From an uncultured Lachnospiraceae bacterium (GTDB taxonomy: Bacteria > Bacillota > Clostridia > Lachnospirales > Lachnospiraceae), in contig CAJUSJ010000058.1 in assembly GCA_910588865.1 (NCBI GenBank), forward strand, positions 1-24,529: a DNA stretch of 24,529 nucleotides. Reading direction: 5' to 3'. The stretch's first letter is position 1; every line of letters starts with the position of its first letter. Made by a program: the position numbers and the translations under genes. Below are positions 8,018 through 14,807 of this stretch, in pieces. The notes beneath the pieces were generated by a model, which had not been told where the DNA came from, ran no database searches, and saw only the letters and a program-made list of their open reading frames with translations.

Positions 8018-8451
8018 TATTCCTCATCCTCATCGTGTTCACTGATATCAGACTTGGGCTTCTCCAAGCCTTCGATCACAATGCCGTTCTTCTCCGCGTA
8101 ATCCCAGAGCGCGGCGTGGATGGCCTCCTCTGCCAGAAGGGAGCAGTGAACCTTCACCGGCGGAAGTCCGTCCAGTGCCTCCATCACTGCCTTGTTGGTC
8201 ACTTCCATGGCCTCCTGGACCGTCTTTCCCTTTACCATCTCTGTGGCCATACTGCTGGTGGCCACGGCAGCGCCGCAGCCGAAGGTCTTGAACTTTACGT
8301 CGCGGATTACCTGGTTTTCATCAATATCCAGGTAGATCCTCATGATATCGCCGCACTTGGCGTTTCCTACTGTTCCGGTACCGCTGGCATTTTCAATCTC
8401 CCCTACATTCCTGGGATTTTGAAAATGGTCCATTACTTTTTCTGTATACAT
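8014..8451 (-). CDS. iscU: IscU/NifU-type iron-sulfur scaffold
   Basis: This 145-residue scaffold assembles Fe-S clusters from sulfur delivered by the cysteine desulfurase. Three conserved cysteines are present: Cys33 (NAKCGD, with the Asp that labilises the cluster), Cys59 (TFGCGAA) and Cys103 (KVHCSLLA). The N-terminus YTEKVMDHFQNPRNVGEI is typical of NifU_N proteins. The C-terminus adds an acidic tail (EHDEDEEY). It is shorter than nitrogenase NifU because the ferredoxin and C-terminal NFU domains are missing, as in most Clostridia. It lies 32 nt downstream of iscS and overlaps mnmA by 4 nt. Confidence 0.96.
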   Translation of the reverse strand: MYTEKVMDHFQNPRNVGEIENASGTGTVGNAKCGDIMRIYLDIDENQVIRDVKFKTFGCGAAVATSSMATEMVKGKTVQEAMEVTNKAVMEALDGLPPVKVHCSLLAEEAIHAALWDYAEKNGIVIEGLEKPKSDISEHDEDEEY

Positions 8452-8483
8452 CTATCAATTTCTCCTTCTCTTGAACCCTGGAA

Positions 8484-9671
8484 CTATGCCTGGGATTTCT
8501 TCATAAAGTCTTCATACAGCGGGGACATGGCCCTCAGTCTATCCACGATCTCCTTGATCTTCTCCACCACATAGTCCATCTCCTCCCTGGTGTTCTCCTC
8601 ATTGAGAGTCAGCCTGAGAGAACCGTGGGCGATCTCATGGGGCAGGCCGATGGCCAGGAGCACATGAGACGGGTCTAAGGAGCCGGAAGTACACGCGGAC
8701 CCGCTGGAACCGCAGATCCCGTTCATGTCCAGCATAATCAGCAGGGACTCTCCCTCCACAAACTGGAAGGCAAAATTGGCGTTGTTGCTGAGACGGTTTG
8801 ACTTATGACCGTTGAGCCTGACAAAGGACACCTCTGCCATAACTCTCTCGATCAGATAGTCCCGCAGCTCTCTCTCTTTATGGGACCTCTTCTCCATGGT
8901 GTCCATGGCCATCTCCACAGCCTTTCCAAGTCCCGCGATCCCGGGGACATTTTCCGTGCCGCCCCTCCGCTTTCTCTCCTGAGCTCCTCCGTGGACAAAG
9001 GAGCGAAGCTTAAGTCCTGTGCGGATATATAAAAAACCGATGCCCTTTGGCCCGTTTAACTTGTGGCCGCTGGCGCTGAGCATATCAATATGATATTCAT
9101 CTACATTGATGGGAACATGGCCATATGCCTGGACCGCGTCGGTGTGAAACAAGATTCCATGTTCCTTCGCGATCTGCCCGATCTCTTTTACAGGCTCAAT
9201 GGTACCGATCTCATTGTTGGCAAACATGATGGAGATCAGGATGGTGTCAGGCCGGATGGCCTTTTTCAATTCCTCGATCTTCACGGTCCCGTTTTCATCC
9301 ACATCCAGATAGGTGACCTCAAAGCCCCGTTTCTTTTCCAGATACTCGCAGGTGTGAAGCACTGCGTGGTGCTCAATCTTGCTGGTAATAATGTGTCTCC
9401 CTTTTGTCTCATAAGCCTCCGCCACGGCCTTGATAGCCCAGTTGTCAGACTCAGTGCCGCCTGCCGTGAAGTAGATCTCATTTGGCCTGGCTCCCAGGCT
9501 CTTGCCTATGATCTCCCTTGTTTTGGCAATAACCTGCTTGCTGGGCGTGGAGAACTCATATACAGAGGAGGGGTTGCCATAATGCTCTGAAAAATAGGGA
9601 ACCATGGCCTCCACCACCTCTGGACGCGTCCTGGTGGTGGCCGCGTTGTCCAGATAAATTACTTGTTTCAT
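8484..9671 (-). CDS. iscS: Cysteine desulfurase (IscS/NifS family)
   Basis: This PLP enzyme removes sulfur from cysteine for Fe-S cluster assembly and tRNA thiolation. From the chosen start (MKQVIYLDNAATTR) it is 395 residues. PLP lysine is Lys204 in SASGHKLNGPKG, with His/Asp cofactor contacts in HHAVLHTCEY and HTDAVQ. Catalytic Cys327 lies in the mobile loop SSGSACTSGSLDPSH. The open frame extends upstream to 9845, but those 58 residues are non-conserved, cross the promoter and are rejected; an AAAGGCGG site precedes the chosen ATG. It is the first gene of the operon. The iscR repressor that commonly precedes this set is absent. Confidence 0.96.
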   Translation of the reverse strand: MKQVIYLDNAATTRTRPEVVEAMVPYFSEHYGNPSSVYEFSTPSKQVIAKTREIIGKSLGARPNEIYFTAGGTESDNWAIKAVAEAYETKGRHIITSKIEHHAVLHTCEYLEKKRGFEVTYLDVDENGTVKIEELKKAIRPDTILISIMFANNEIGTIEPVKEIGQIAKEHGILFHTDAVQAYGHVPINVDEYHIDMLSASGHKLNGPKGIGFLYIRTGLKLRSFVHGGAQERKRRGGTENVPGIAGLGKAVEMAMDTMEKRSHKERELRDYLIERVMAEVSFVRLNGHKSNRLSNNANFAFQFVEGESLLIMLDMNGICGSSGSACTSGSLDPSHVLLAIGLPHEIAHGSLRLTLNEENTREEMDYVVEKIKEIVDRLRAMSPLYEDFMKKSQA

Positions 9672-9726
9672 GTGTGAAATCCGCCTTTCTGTAGTATTAA
9701 AGTTAAAAGCTTCATCTACGTTCTCT

Positions 9727-9754
9727 ATTATATAATATATCCGGGTGATTGCAA
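9727..9754 (-). promoter_or_regulatory. Promoter of the iscS-iscU-mnmA-amidase operon
   Basis: On the minus strand TTGCAA (9749-9754), a 16-nt spacer and TATAAT (9727-9732) lie about 55 nt upstream of the iscS ATG. No obvious IscR-like site was noticed. Confidence 0.6.
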
Positions 9755-9823
9755 GATGGATTCTAAAAATCCGGGATATTTTTCTAATAGCTGGTATTGA
9801 ATACCAAAAGAGCGGGGATGATG

Positions 9824-9863
9824 AAAAAACCAGGACTGACAACATTTTGCCAATCCCGGTTTT
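9824..9863 (-). terminator. Terminator after the DUF5722-type gene
   Basis: AAAACCAGGACTG (9826-9838) pairs along 13 bp, including two wobbles, with 9851-9863 around a 12-nt loop. The minus strand ends in GGTTTTTTC. It lies about 70 nt after the stop codon and insulates the iscS operon from upstream transcription. Confidence 0.75.
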
Positions 9864-9933
9864 CCCGAACCGCCGGCCGCGGCGGGCCTCACTATGGAAT
9901 TATTTTCCCTTTTTCCGCGCTTCACCCGGAGGG

Positions 9934-11052
9934 TTACTGTAAGGACTGATAAACGCTCCAGGCTTTTTTCTTGGCCAGAGGGATCTCATCCCGGTCAGCG
10001 TCTGGATTCCTGGTCCACAGTCCGAAGGCTCCTCCCGCAGCTTCCTGGGAAGCGGCGTCAACCTGGCGGCTTAGGTAGAAGCCTTCAATGTAAGGATTCT
10101 CCTTCGCGATCTCATAAGCCGCGCGGATGGCCTCGGCCTGCCGCTCCTCCCCGTTCTCACAGGCAGAGGTAAAGCCCTGCTCGGTCAGGATCAGATGGCG
10201 GACCTGGCCGTTCGGAGAGAGCATGTCCTCGTTTTGCATGTAATCCGTCAGGATGTTCATATTCTTCATGTTGATATTGGGCGTATCCAAATCGAAGGAA
10301 ATGCCGTCGTCATCTAAAAATTCCGGCTTGGTAAAGAAATGCACCGGATAGGCATGCCAGGCAATGCCATAGTCTGTGTCCTTCAAAAGCTCATTGAGCT
10401 TGGGCAGGTATTCCTTCACCGTGTAGTAGGCCGGGTCAGTACCTCTGGCGTTCCACCGCATGTCAAAGGGGATAAACACTCTGGCCTCAGAGTTGGCTTT
10501 CTTGATCTCCTCATAGAAAACGCGGAACGCCTTGGCGTACTGAACCGCGTGCTCGTCCATATCCATTACCCCGCTGTAATCCCAGGCAATGGCGTCATTG
10601 ACCTCATTGCCGATGACCCAGTTGGACACAGTGGACGCATAGTGACTGGCCACTTTTCTCGCGTAGGAGCGGACCGCCGCTTCCCCGGCTTCCGTGGTGG
10701 TATTAAACGCGTAATTGCCCACACCCTCTACGGGACTGCTGACAGGGAGCAGATTGGGGTCAGAGGCTCCGAAACCATTTAACAAGATCATGGTCATGGT
10801 AATTCCTTCGGACCGGCACTTCTGGGCCAGGGGATCAAAGCTGTTGACATTCTGGTAGGAAGCCAGGTTGCAGACAACCTGCTTGCACCCTAAGTCAGTA
10901 ATGTCCTTTAAATGTTCCCGGTCCTGGCCTGAAATCAGAAGGCCTTTTTTGCTCTGAGGCTCCTGATAAAAGCCAAAAGACGTCATAGTCATGGACAGCG
11001 CCAGCACAGAAGCTGTCAAGATCTGGGCTGCTTTTTTCCAAGTCTTTCTCAT
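9934..11052 (-). CDS. Secreted DUF5722-type protein, glycosidase-like
   Basis: The 372-residue protein has a Sec signal peptide (hydrophobic 11-27) and then a likely TIM-barrel domain that I recall as DUF5722. Two features resemble clan-A retaining glycoside hydrolases. VSNWVIGNEVND (143-153) places Glu150 after Asn at the end of a strand, where the acid/base sits. RHLILTEQGFTS (285-296) places Glu291 where the nucleophile sits. Conserved aromatic and His residues (AWHAYPVHFF, 231-240) could line the cleft. Substrate is unknown. The start has an AGGAGG site 10 nt upstream, and a good promoter lies at 11123-11151. It is monocistronic, bounded by a terminator downstream. The enzymatic role is inference from motif layout. 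Confidence 0.8.
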   Translation of the reverse strand: MRKTWKKAAQILTASVLALSMTMTSFGFYQEPQSKKGLLISGQDREHLKDITDLGCKQVVCNLASYQNVNSFDPLAQKCRSEGITMTMILLNGFGASDPNLLPVSSPVEGVGNYAFNTTTEAGEAAVRSYARKVASHYASTVSNWVIGNEVNDAIAWDYSGVMDMDEHAVQYAKAFRVFYEEIKKANSEARVFIPFDMRWNARGTDPAYYTVKEYLPKLNELLKDTDYGIAWHAYPVHFFTKPEFLDDDGISFDLDTPNINMKNMNILTDYMQNEDMLSPNGQVRHLILTEQGFTSACENGEERQAEAIRAAYEIAKENPYIEGFYLSRQVDAASQEAAGGAFGLWTRNPDADRDEIPLAKKKAWSVYQSLQ

Positions 11053-11122
11053 ACGTGTACTCCTCCTGAACTATATGTGTATTTTTTAACCGCATAAGGC
11101 CTTATGGCCATGGATTAGTTTC

Positions 11123-11151
11123 AGTATAACAAAATTTGGAAAGATTTACAA
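11123..11151 (-). promoter_or_regulatory. Promoter of the DUF5722-type gene
   Basis: On the minus strand TTGTAA (11146-11151), a 17-nt spacer and TATACT (11123-11128) with an extended TG. It lies about 70 nt upstream of the ATG. Confidence 0.6.
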
Positions 11152-11189
11152 TTGCGTTGTCAAAAACTTTTTGTCAAGTTTTTCCCATC

Positions 11190-11323
11190 GTTACTGTTCA
11201 CATACGTTCACAGCAACTGGCAAAAATCCATGAAAATCGCCTGCGGCGATGGGATTTTTGCTCTCTGGCCCAGTTTATCACACGGTCAGCGCGGCAAGCG
11301 CGCGGACCTACCTGAACAGTAAC
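11190..11323. repeat. Small inverted-repeat element (MITE-like) at the end of the ABC operon
   Basis: A 134-bp segment is bounded by perfect 11-bp terminal inverted repeats: GTTACTGTTCA (11190-11200) and TGAACAGTAAC (11313-11323). It contains a second palindrome and a strong internal hairpin. The right edge coincides with the point where the ATPase sequence stops resembling its family. A CCCATC word flanks it on both sides, though offset by 2 nt on the right, so a target duplication is not proven. There is only one copy in this window, so dispersal is inference. Confidence 0.55.
11221..11260 (-). terminator. Nested hairpin, probable ABC-operon terminator
   Basis: CAAAAATCC (11221-11229) pairs with GGATTTTTG (11252-11260), and ATCGCC/GGCGAT pairs inside around a TGC loop. 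On the minus strand the stem ends in GGATTTTTG. It lies about 30 nt after the last ATPase stop, within the repeat element, and likely acts as the operon terminator. Confidence 0.55.
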
Positions 11324-12014
11324 TCCCCATCTCCACAAACCGTCCCTGCCGCATCACCGCTATGTCATGGCAGAACCAGCGGACCACGGGAATATCATGG
11401 GAGATGAACACATAGCTCAGCCCCAGGTTCTCCTGGAGATCCTTAAGCAGGTTCAGCACCTGGGCCTGGACGGACACATCCAGCATACTGGTGGGCTCAT
11501 CCAGGATCAGGATCTTAGGCTTTAGGGTCAGAGCCCTGGCGATCATGACCCTCTGGGCCTCCCCGCCGCTCAGCTGATGGGGCCGTCTGTCCAGAAGGTC
11601 CTCCCTGAGATCTACAAGGTCCATAAGCTGGCAGATCCTATCCCGCCGCCCTCCCCGGTCATACATGCCATGGATCTTCATGGGCTCCTCTAAGCTGTAC
11701 CCGATCTTCTTTGCCGGGTCTAAGGAACTTTCCGGGTTCTGGAAGATCATCTGGATCTTTCTGGTCCTGGCCCGGTCCCTATTTTTGCCCTTGGAAAACA
11801 GCTCCTCCCCATCTATGCGGACGCTTCCCCGATCCGGGGTCAGAAGGGAGAGAAGGATCCTGGCCAGGGTTGTCTTTCCGCATCCGGAATTTCCCACGAT
11901 TCCCAGGGTCTTCCCCTCTGGAAGTGAAAAGGAAACCTCCTTTACCGCCTCCACGGTCTGTCCGCGGAGTACTCCTTTAACAAATTTCTTTGAAAGCCCT
12001 TCTACCTCAAGCAT
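11286..12014 (-). CDS. ABC importer ATPase, OppF/DppF/NikE type, 3' end altered
   Basis: This is the second nucleotide-binding subunit of the importer (242 aa). It has Walker A GNSGCGKT (41-48), a Q-loop in IFQNPESSLDP, signature HQLSGGEAQR (146-155), Walker B LILDEPT (169-175) and switch His206 (ISHD). After RFVEMG (225-230) homology stops. The family normally continues with a segment containing an HPYT motif, but here the last 12 residues (SYCSGRSARLPR) are encoded by the inverted-repeat element. The core ATPase is intact, so activity may be kept. Its ATG overlaps the end of the preceding ATPase gene by 8 nt, so the two are translationally coupled. Confidence 0.9.
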   Translation of the reverse strand: MLEVEGLSKKFVKGVLRGQTVEAVKEVSFSLPEGKTLGIVGNSGCGKTTLARILLSLLTPDRGSVRIDGEELFSKGKNRDRARTRKIQMIFQNPESSLDPAKKIGYSLEEPMKIHGMYDRGGRRDRICQLMDLVDLREDLLDRRPHQLSGGEAQRVMIARALTLKPKILILDEPTSMLDVSVQAQVLNLLKDLQENLGLSYVFISHDIPVVRWFCHDIAVMRQGRFVEMGSYCSGRSARLPR

Positions 12015-12951
12015 ATTGAAAACACCTCACTGTCCGCCCGTCCAAAAGCCTGGCCTCCGGCGGCATCTCTTTCCCGCATCTCTCCTGTCCCCAGGGGCAT
12101 CTGGGGTAAAACCGGCACCCCGAAAGGCAGCCCACCTTCTCCCGGTCCGCGCGCCCGATGGGATGCATGCCTTTTTCCGGAAGGGAGCCTATGAGTCCTC
12201 TGGTATAGGGGTGCATGGGCGTTTCCAGGACCGCTTTCGTCTCCCCCTGCTCCATCACACAGCCTTTATAGAGCACCATCAGCCTGTGGCACAAGGCTCT
12301 GGCCAGGATGATATCATGGGTGATCACCAGCATCCCTTTTACTTCCGACTTTCCGATGTCCTTGAGAACCTCATATACCTGGTGCCGCAGGATGGCATCC
12401 AGGCCCTTGGTGGGCTCGTCGGCGATCACCCATTTAGGGCGGTTCATCAGTCCCAGGGCAGAGACCACTCTCTGATTCATGCCGCCGCTCATCTCAAAGG
12501 AATAAGAACCATTGATCCGTTTTGGGTCCTCAAATCCAAAGCGGCGAAGCAGCAGGTCGCGCCGTTCCCGGGCTTCTTTTTTTCCTTTTTTCTCATGGGC
12601 TGTGACACACTCCACAAGCTGTCTTCCAACCACGCGGATAGGATTTAACGACTCTGTAGGGTTCTGTGGTATGAGAGCGATCTCCTTTCCTCTCACCTCT
12701 TTCATCTCCTTCTCAGAGAGCGTAAGCAGGTCGCGGCCGTCATATAAACAGCTTCCCCTGATCTTAGCCGATGCCGGCAGCAGCCGCGGTATGGACATCC
12801 CCAGCACAGACTTTCCGCTTCCGCTCTCCCCGATCAGACCGGTTATACTGCCCTCCGGGAATCTGGCGTTCACGTCAGTAACCACCCCGGTCTCCCTGCC
12901 ATAATTCATAAAAGAAACATTAAGTTCCTTAATCTCAATATCCCGGCTCAT
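12007..12951 (-). CDS. ABC importer ATPase, OppD/DppD type
   Basis: This is the first nucleotide-binding subunit (314 aa from the chosen start MSRDIEIKEL). Walker A is GESGSGKS (41-48), signature EMSGGMNQR (153-161), Walker B VIADEPT (175-181) and switch His212. The C-terminal oligopeptide-importer extension has HPYTRGL (247-253) and a cysteine group (GCLSGCRFYPRCPW...RC, plus VRCFQ) typical of the family, in which some members bind an Fe-S cluster. The signature reads SGGMNQR rather than SGGMRQR. An alternative GTG start at 13032 overlaps the permease stop (GTGA) and would add 27 non-conserved residues; I prefer 12951 because homologues begin there and a GGGGGA-rich site precedes it. Confidence 0.93.
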   Translation of the reverse strand: MSRDIEIKELNVSFMNYGRETGVVTDVNARFPEGSITGLIGESGSGKSVLGMSIPRLLPASAKIRGSCLYDGRDLLTLSEKEMKEVRGKEIALIPQNPTESLNPIRVVGRQLVECVTAHEKKGKKEARERRDLLLRRFGFEDPKRINGSYSFEMSGGMNQRVVSALGLMNRPKWVIADEPTKGLDAILRHQVYEVLKDIGKSEVKGMLVITHDIILARALCHRLMVLYKGCVMEQGETKAVLETPMHPYTRGLIGSLPEKGMHPIGRADREKVGCLSGCRFYPRCPWGQERCGKEMPPEARLLDGRTVRCFQYA

Positions 12952-13028
12952 TTTTCTCTTCCCCCATTCTGTACCATCTCCTGACCGGCGCTCATCAGCA
13001 GAACCAGCCGCCGACAGCAGAGGCACAC

Positions 13029-13844
13029 TCACATACTGTCCGCGTTCTCACCCCGGGTATCCATCCAGTCTCTCAGCCCATCCGCCGCCAGATTGACGCT
13101 CAAGGACAACAGCACAACGCACAGCCCAGGTGCCAGGACCAGAAGAGGCCTCTGCCGAAAATACTGTCTGGCGTCATTGATCATCACTCCCCAGTCAGGC
13201 GCTGGCGGCTGTAGTCCCAGTCCCAGAAAACTCATGGAGGCCACGGCGATCACGTTTCCAGCCACCCGGGTGGCAAACATTACACACAAGGTTCCAAAGA
13301 GATTGGGAGCGATGTGCAGAAACAGGATCCTGAAATTCCCCGCTCCTACGGTCTTTAGGCCGTCCACAAAGCTTTCCCGCTTTAGCCTCATGACCTCCCC
13401 CCGCACGATCCGGGAAAAGCCCGCCCAGGAATTTAAGACAATGGCCAGGAGCATGCTTTTTACCCCCTGTCCCATAATGCCCGCCACCGCGATCATCAAA
13501 GTCATGCCCGGCAATCCCTGGAAAATGTTGGACGCCGTGGTGATAACCATGTCCGCTCCTCCCTGAAAATATCCGGCAAAAAGCCCAAGCACAAAGCCCA
13601 AGGCCATGGAAAGGGCCGTGGCCGCCAGTGCCAGGAGGATAGACTGGCGGCCTCCGTAGAGAACCCGGCTCAAAAGATCCCGGCCAATATTGTCCGTTCC
13701 CAGAAGATGCTCCCCCGACGGCCCCTCCAGGGCTCTGGCCAGGTCAGAGGCCAGAGGGTCCCAGGGCGCGATCAGGGGAGCCAGGGCGCTGGCCAGAAGG
13801 ATCCCTCCCAGGATCACCAGAGCTGCCTTCATCTTCACGGTCAT
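13029..13844 (-). CDS. ABC importer permease, OppC/DppC/NikC type
   Basis: This is the second membrane subunit (271 aa from ATG at 13844; MTVKMKAALVILGG). It has the family N-terminal pattern: a membrane segment, then LIAPWDPLASDL...HLLGTDNIGRDLLSRVLYGGR (27-69). The BPD_transp_1 domain with several membrane helices follows. The EAA coupling loop falls near RESFVDGLKTVGAGN, followed by SFLGLGLQPPAPDWG near the C-terminus. The same frame stays open to 14582, but that upstream part overlaps the first permease out of frame and is not real. It starts 5 nt after the first permease's stop, with GGGGAGG as ribosome site. Confidence 0.93.
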   Translation of the reverse strand: MTVKMKAALVILGGILLASALAPLIAPWDPLASDLARALEGPSGEHLLGTDNIGRDLLSRVLYGGRQSILLALAATALSMALGFVLGLFAGYFQGGADMVITTASNIFQGLPGMTLMIAVAGIMGQGVKSMLLAIVLNSWAGFSRIVRGEVMRLKRESFVDGLKTVGAGNFRILFLHIAPNLFGTLCVMFATRVAGNVIAVASMSFLGLGLQPPAPDWGVMINDARQYFRQRPLLVLAPGLCVVLLSLSVNLAADGLRDWMDTRGENADSM

Positions 13845-13849
13845 AAGCT

Positions 13850-14803
13850 TCACTGCCCCGCCTCCCCTCTCCGGATTCTTGGATTTATGGCCATATAGAG
13901 AAGATCCAGCAGAATATTGACCGCCACATACACAAGACCTGAAAACAGCACATAAGCCTGTACCACGTAATAGTCCTTGGACTGGACGGCAGAGATGGCG
14001 TAACTTCCAATGCCGGGGACAGCGAAAATCGTCTCCACAATGGAAGCGCCTCCCAGGATCCCGGCCATGTGGGTTCCCAGATAAGTAACAACAGGGATCA
14101 ACCCGTTGCCAAGCGCGTGAAACACAATGGTCTGACGGCGGCTTAACCCCTTGGAAACCGCCACGGTCACATACTGGCGTCCAACCTCGTCCAGGATGGC
14201 GTTCCTTGTAAGCCTGGCGCAGGCCCCTGTGCTTGGGATAGCCAGGGTCACCGCCGGAAGCAGATAACCGGTGCCTGAGACAATGCCGCTGGTTGGCAGC
14301 AGTTTCCATTTCTCGGCAAACAGTCCCATCAGAACAATGGCGGTCCAGAATCCCGGAACCGACAGCGCGACGGCAGAACACGCTCCCAGCAGGTGGTCTA
14401 AAAACCTGTCTTTCCAGACCGCCATGGCCACACCGCCTCCCACCCCCAGGACCACCGTAACTATCATGCTGAGCCCTGCCAGGCGGGCAGATATGGGAAT
14501 CCTTCTGGCAAGCTGCTCCACAATGCTCTTGTTGGTGAAAAAGGATCGGCCCAGATCCCCCTGCGAAAGATTTCCAAGCCAATTTATGTACTGTATGTGA
14601 ACTGGCTTGTCAAGCCCCATGCGGGCTGACATCTGGTCGTACTCTTCTCTTGTGTAGGATTCATTTCCATTGGGATTGAGCACCTGGTCTACCGGATCCC
14701 CCGGAGACATGGCTCCCAGGGCGAAGGCCATAACGCTGATGCCCACCAGCACTGGCACCAGAAGGGCCATTTTCTTTAAAATGTATCGTATGAGAGTCCA
14801 CAT
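13850..14803 (-). CDS. ABC importer permease, OppB/DppB/NikB type
   Basis: This is the first membrane subunit (317 aa). It begins with the typical first helix (WTLIRYILKKMALLVPVLVG) and the motif SPGDPVDQVL. A long extracytoplasmic stretch ends in GLDKPVHIQYINWL (71-84), and the six-helix BPD_transp_1 domain follows. The EAA region is RRQTIVFHALGNGLIPVVTYL and the loop GGASIVETIFAVPGIG (near 240) is the OppB/DppB hallmark. It starts 4 nt after the binding-protein stop with only a poor ribosome site, indicating coupled translation. Confidence 0.94.
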   Translation of the reverse strand: MWTLIRYILKKMALLVPVLVGISVMAFALGAMSPGDPVDQVLNPNGNESYTREEYDQMSARMGLDKPVHIQYINWLGNLSQGDLGRSFFTNKSIVEQLARRIPISARLAGLSMIVTVVLGVGGGVAMAVWKDRFLDHLLGACSAVALSVPGFWTAIVLMGLFAEKWKLLPTSGIVSGTGYLLPAVTLAIPSTGACARLTRNAILDEVGRQYVTVAVSKGLSRRQTIVFHALGNGLIPVVTYLGTHMAGILGGASIVETIFAVPGIGSYAISAVQSKDYYVVQAYVLFSGLVYVAVNILLDLLYMAINPRIRRGEAGQ

Positions 14804-14807
14804 AGGT

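Noticed and set aside
9672..9845. N-terminal extension of the cysteine desulfurase frame
   Set aside because: It runs through the promoter and lacks homology; MKQVIYLDNAATT is the family start and has a ribosome-binding site.
13845..14582. Upstream part of the second permease frame
   Set aside because: It overlaps the first permease out of frame and is not hydrophobic or family-like; the real start is ATG 13844.
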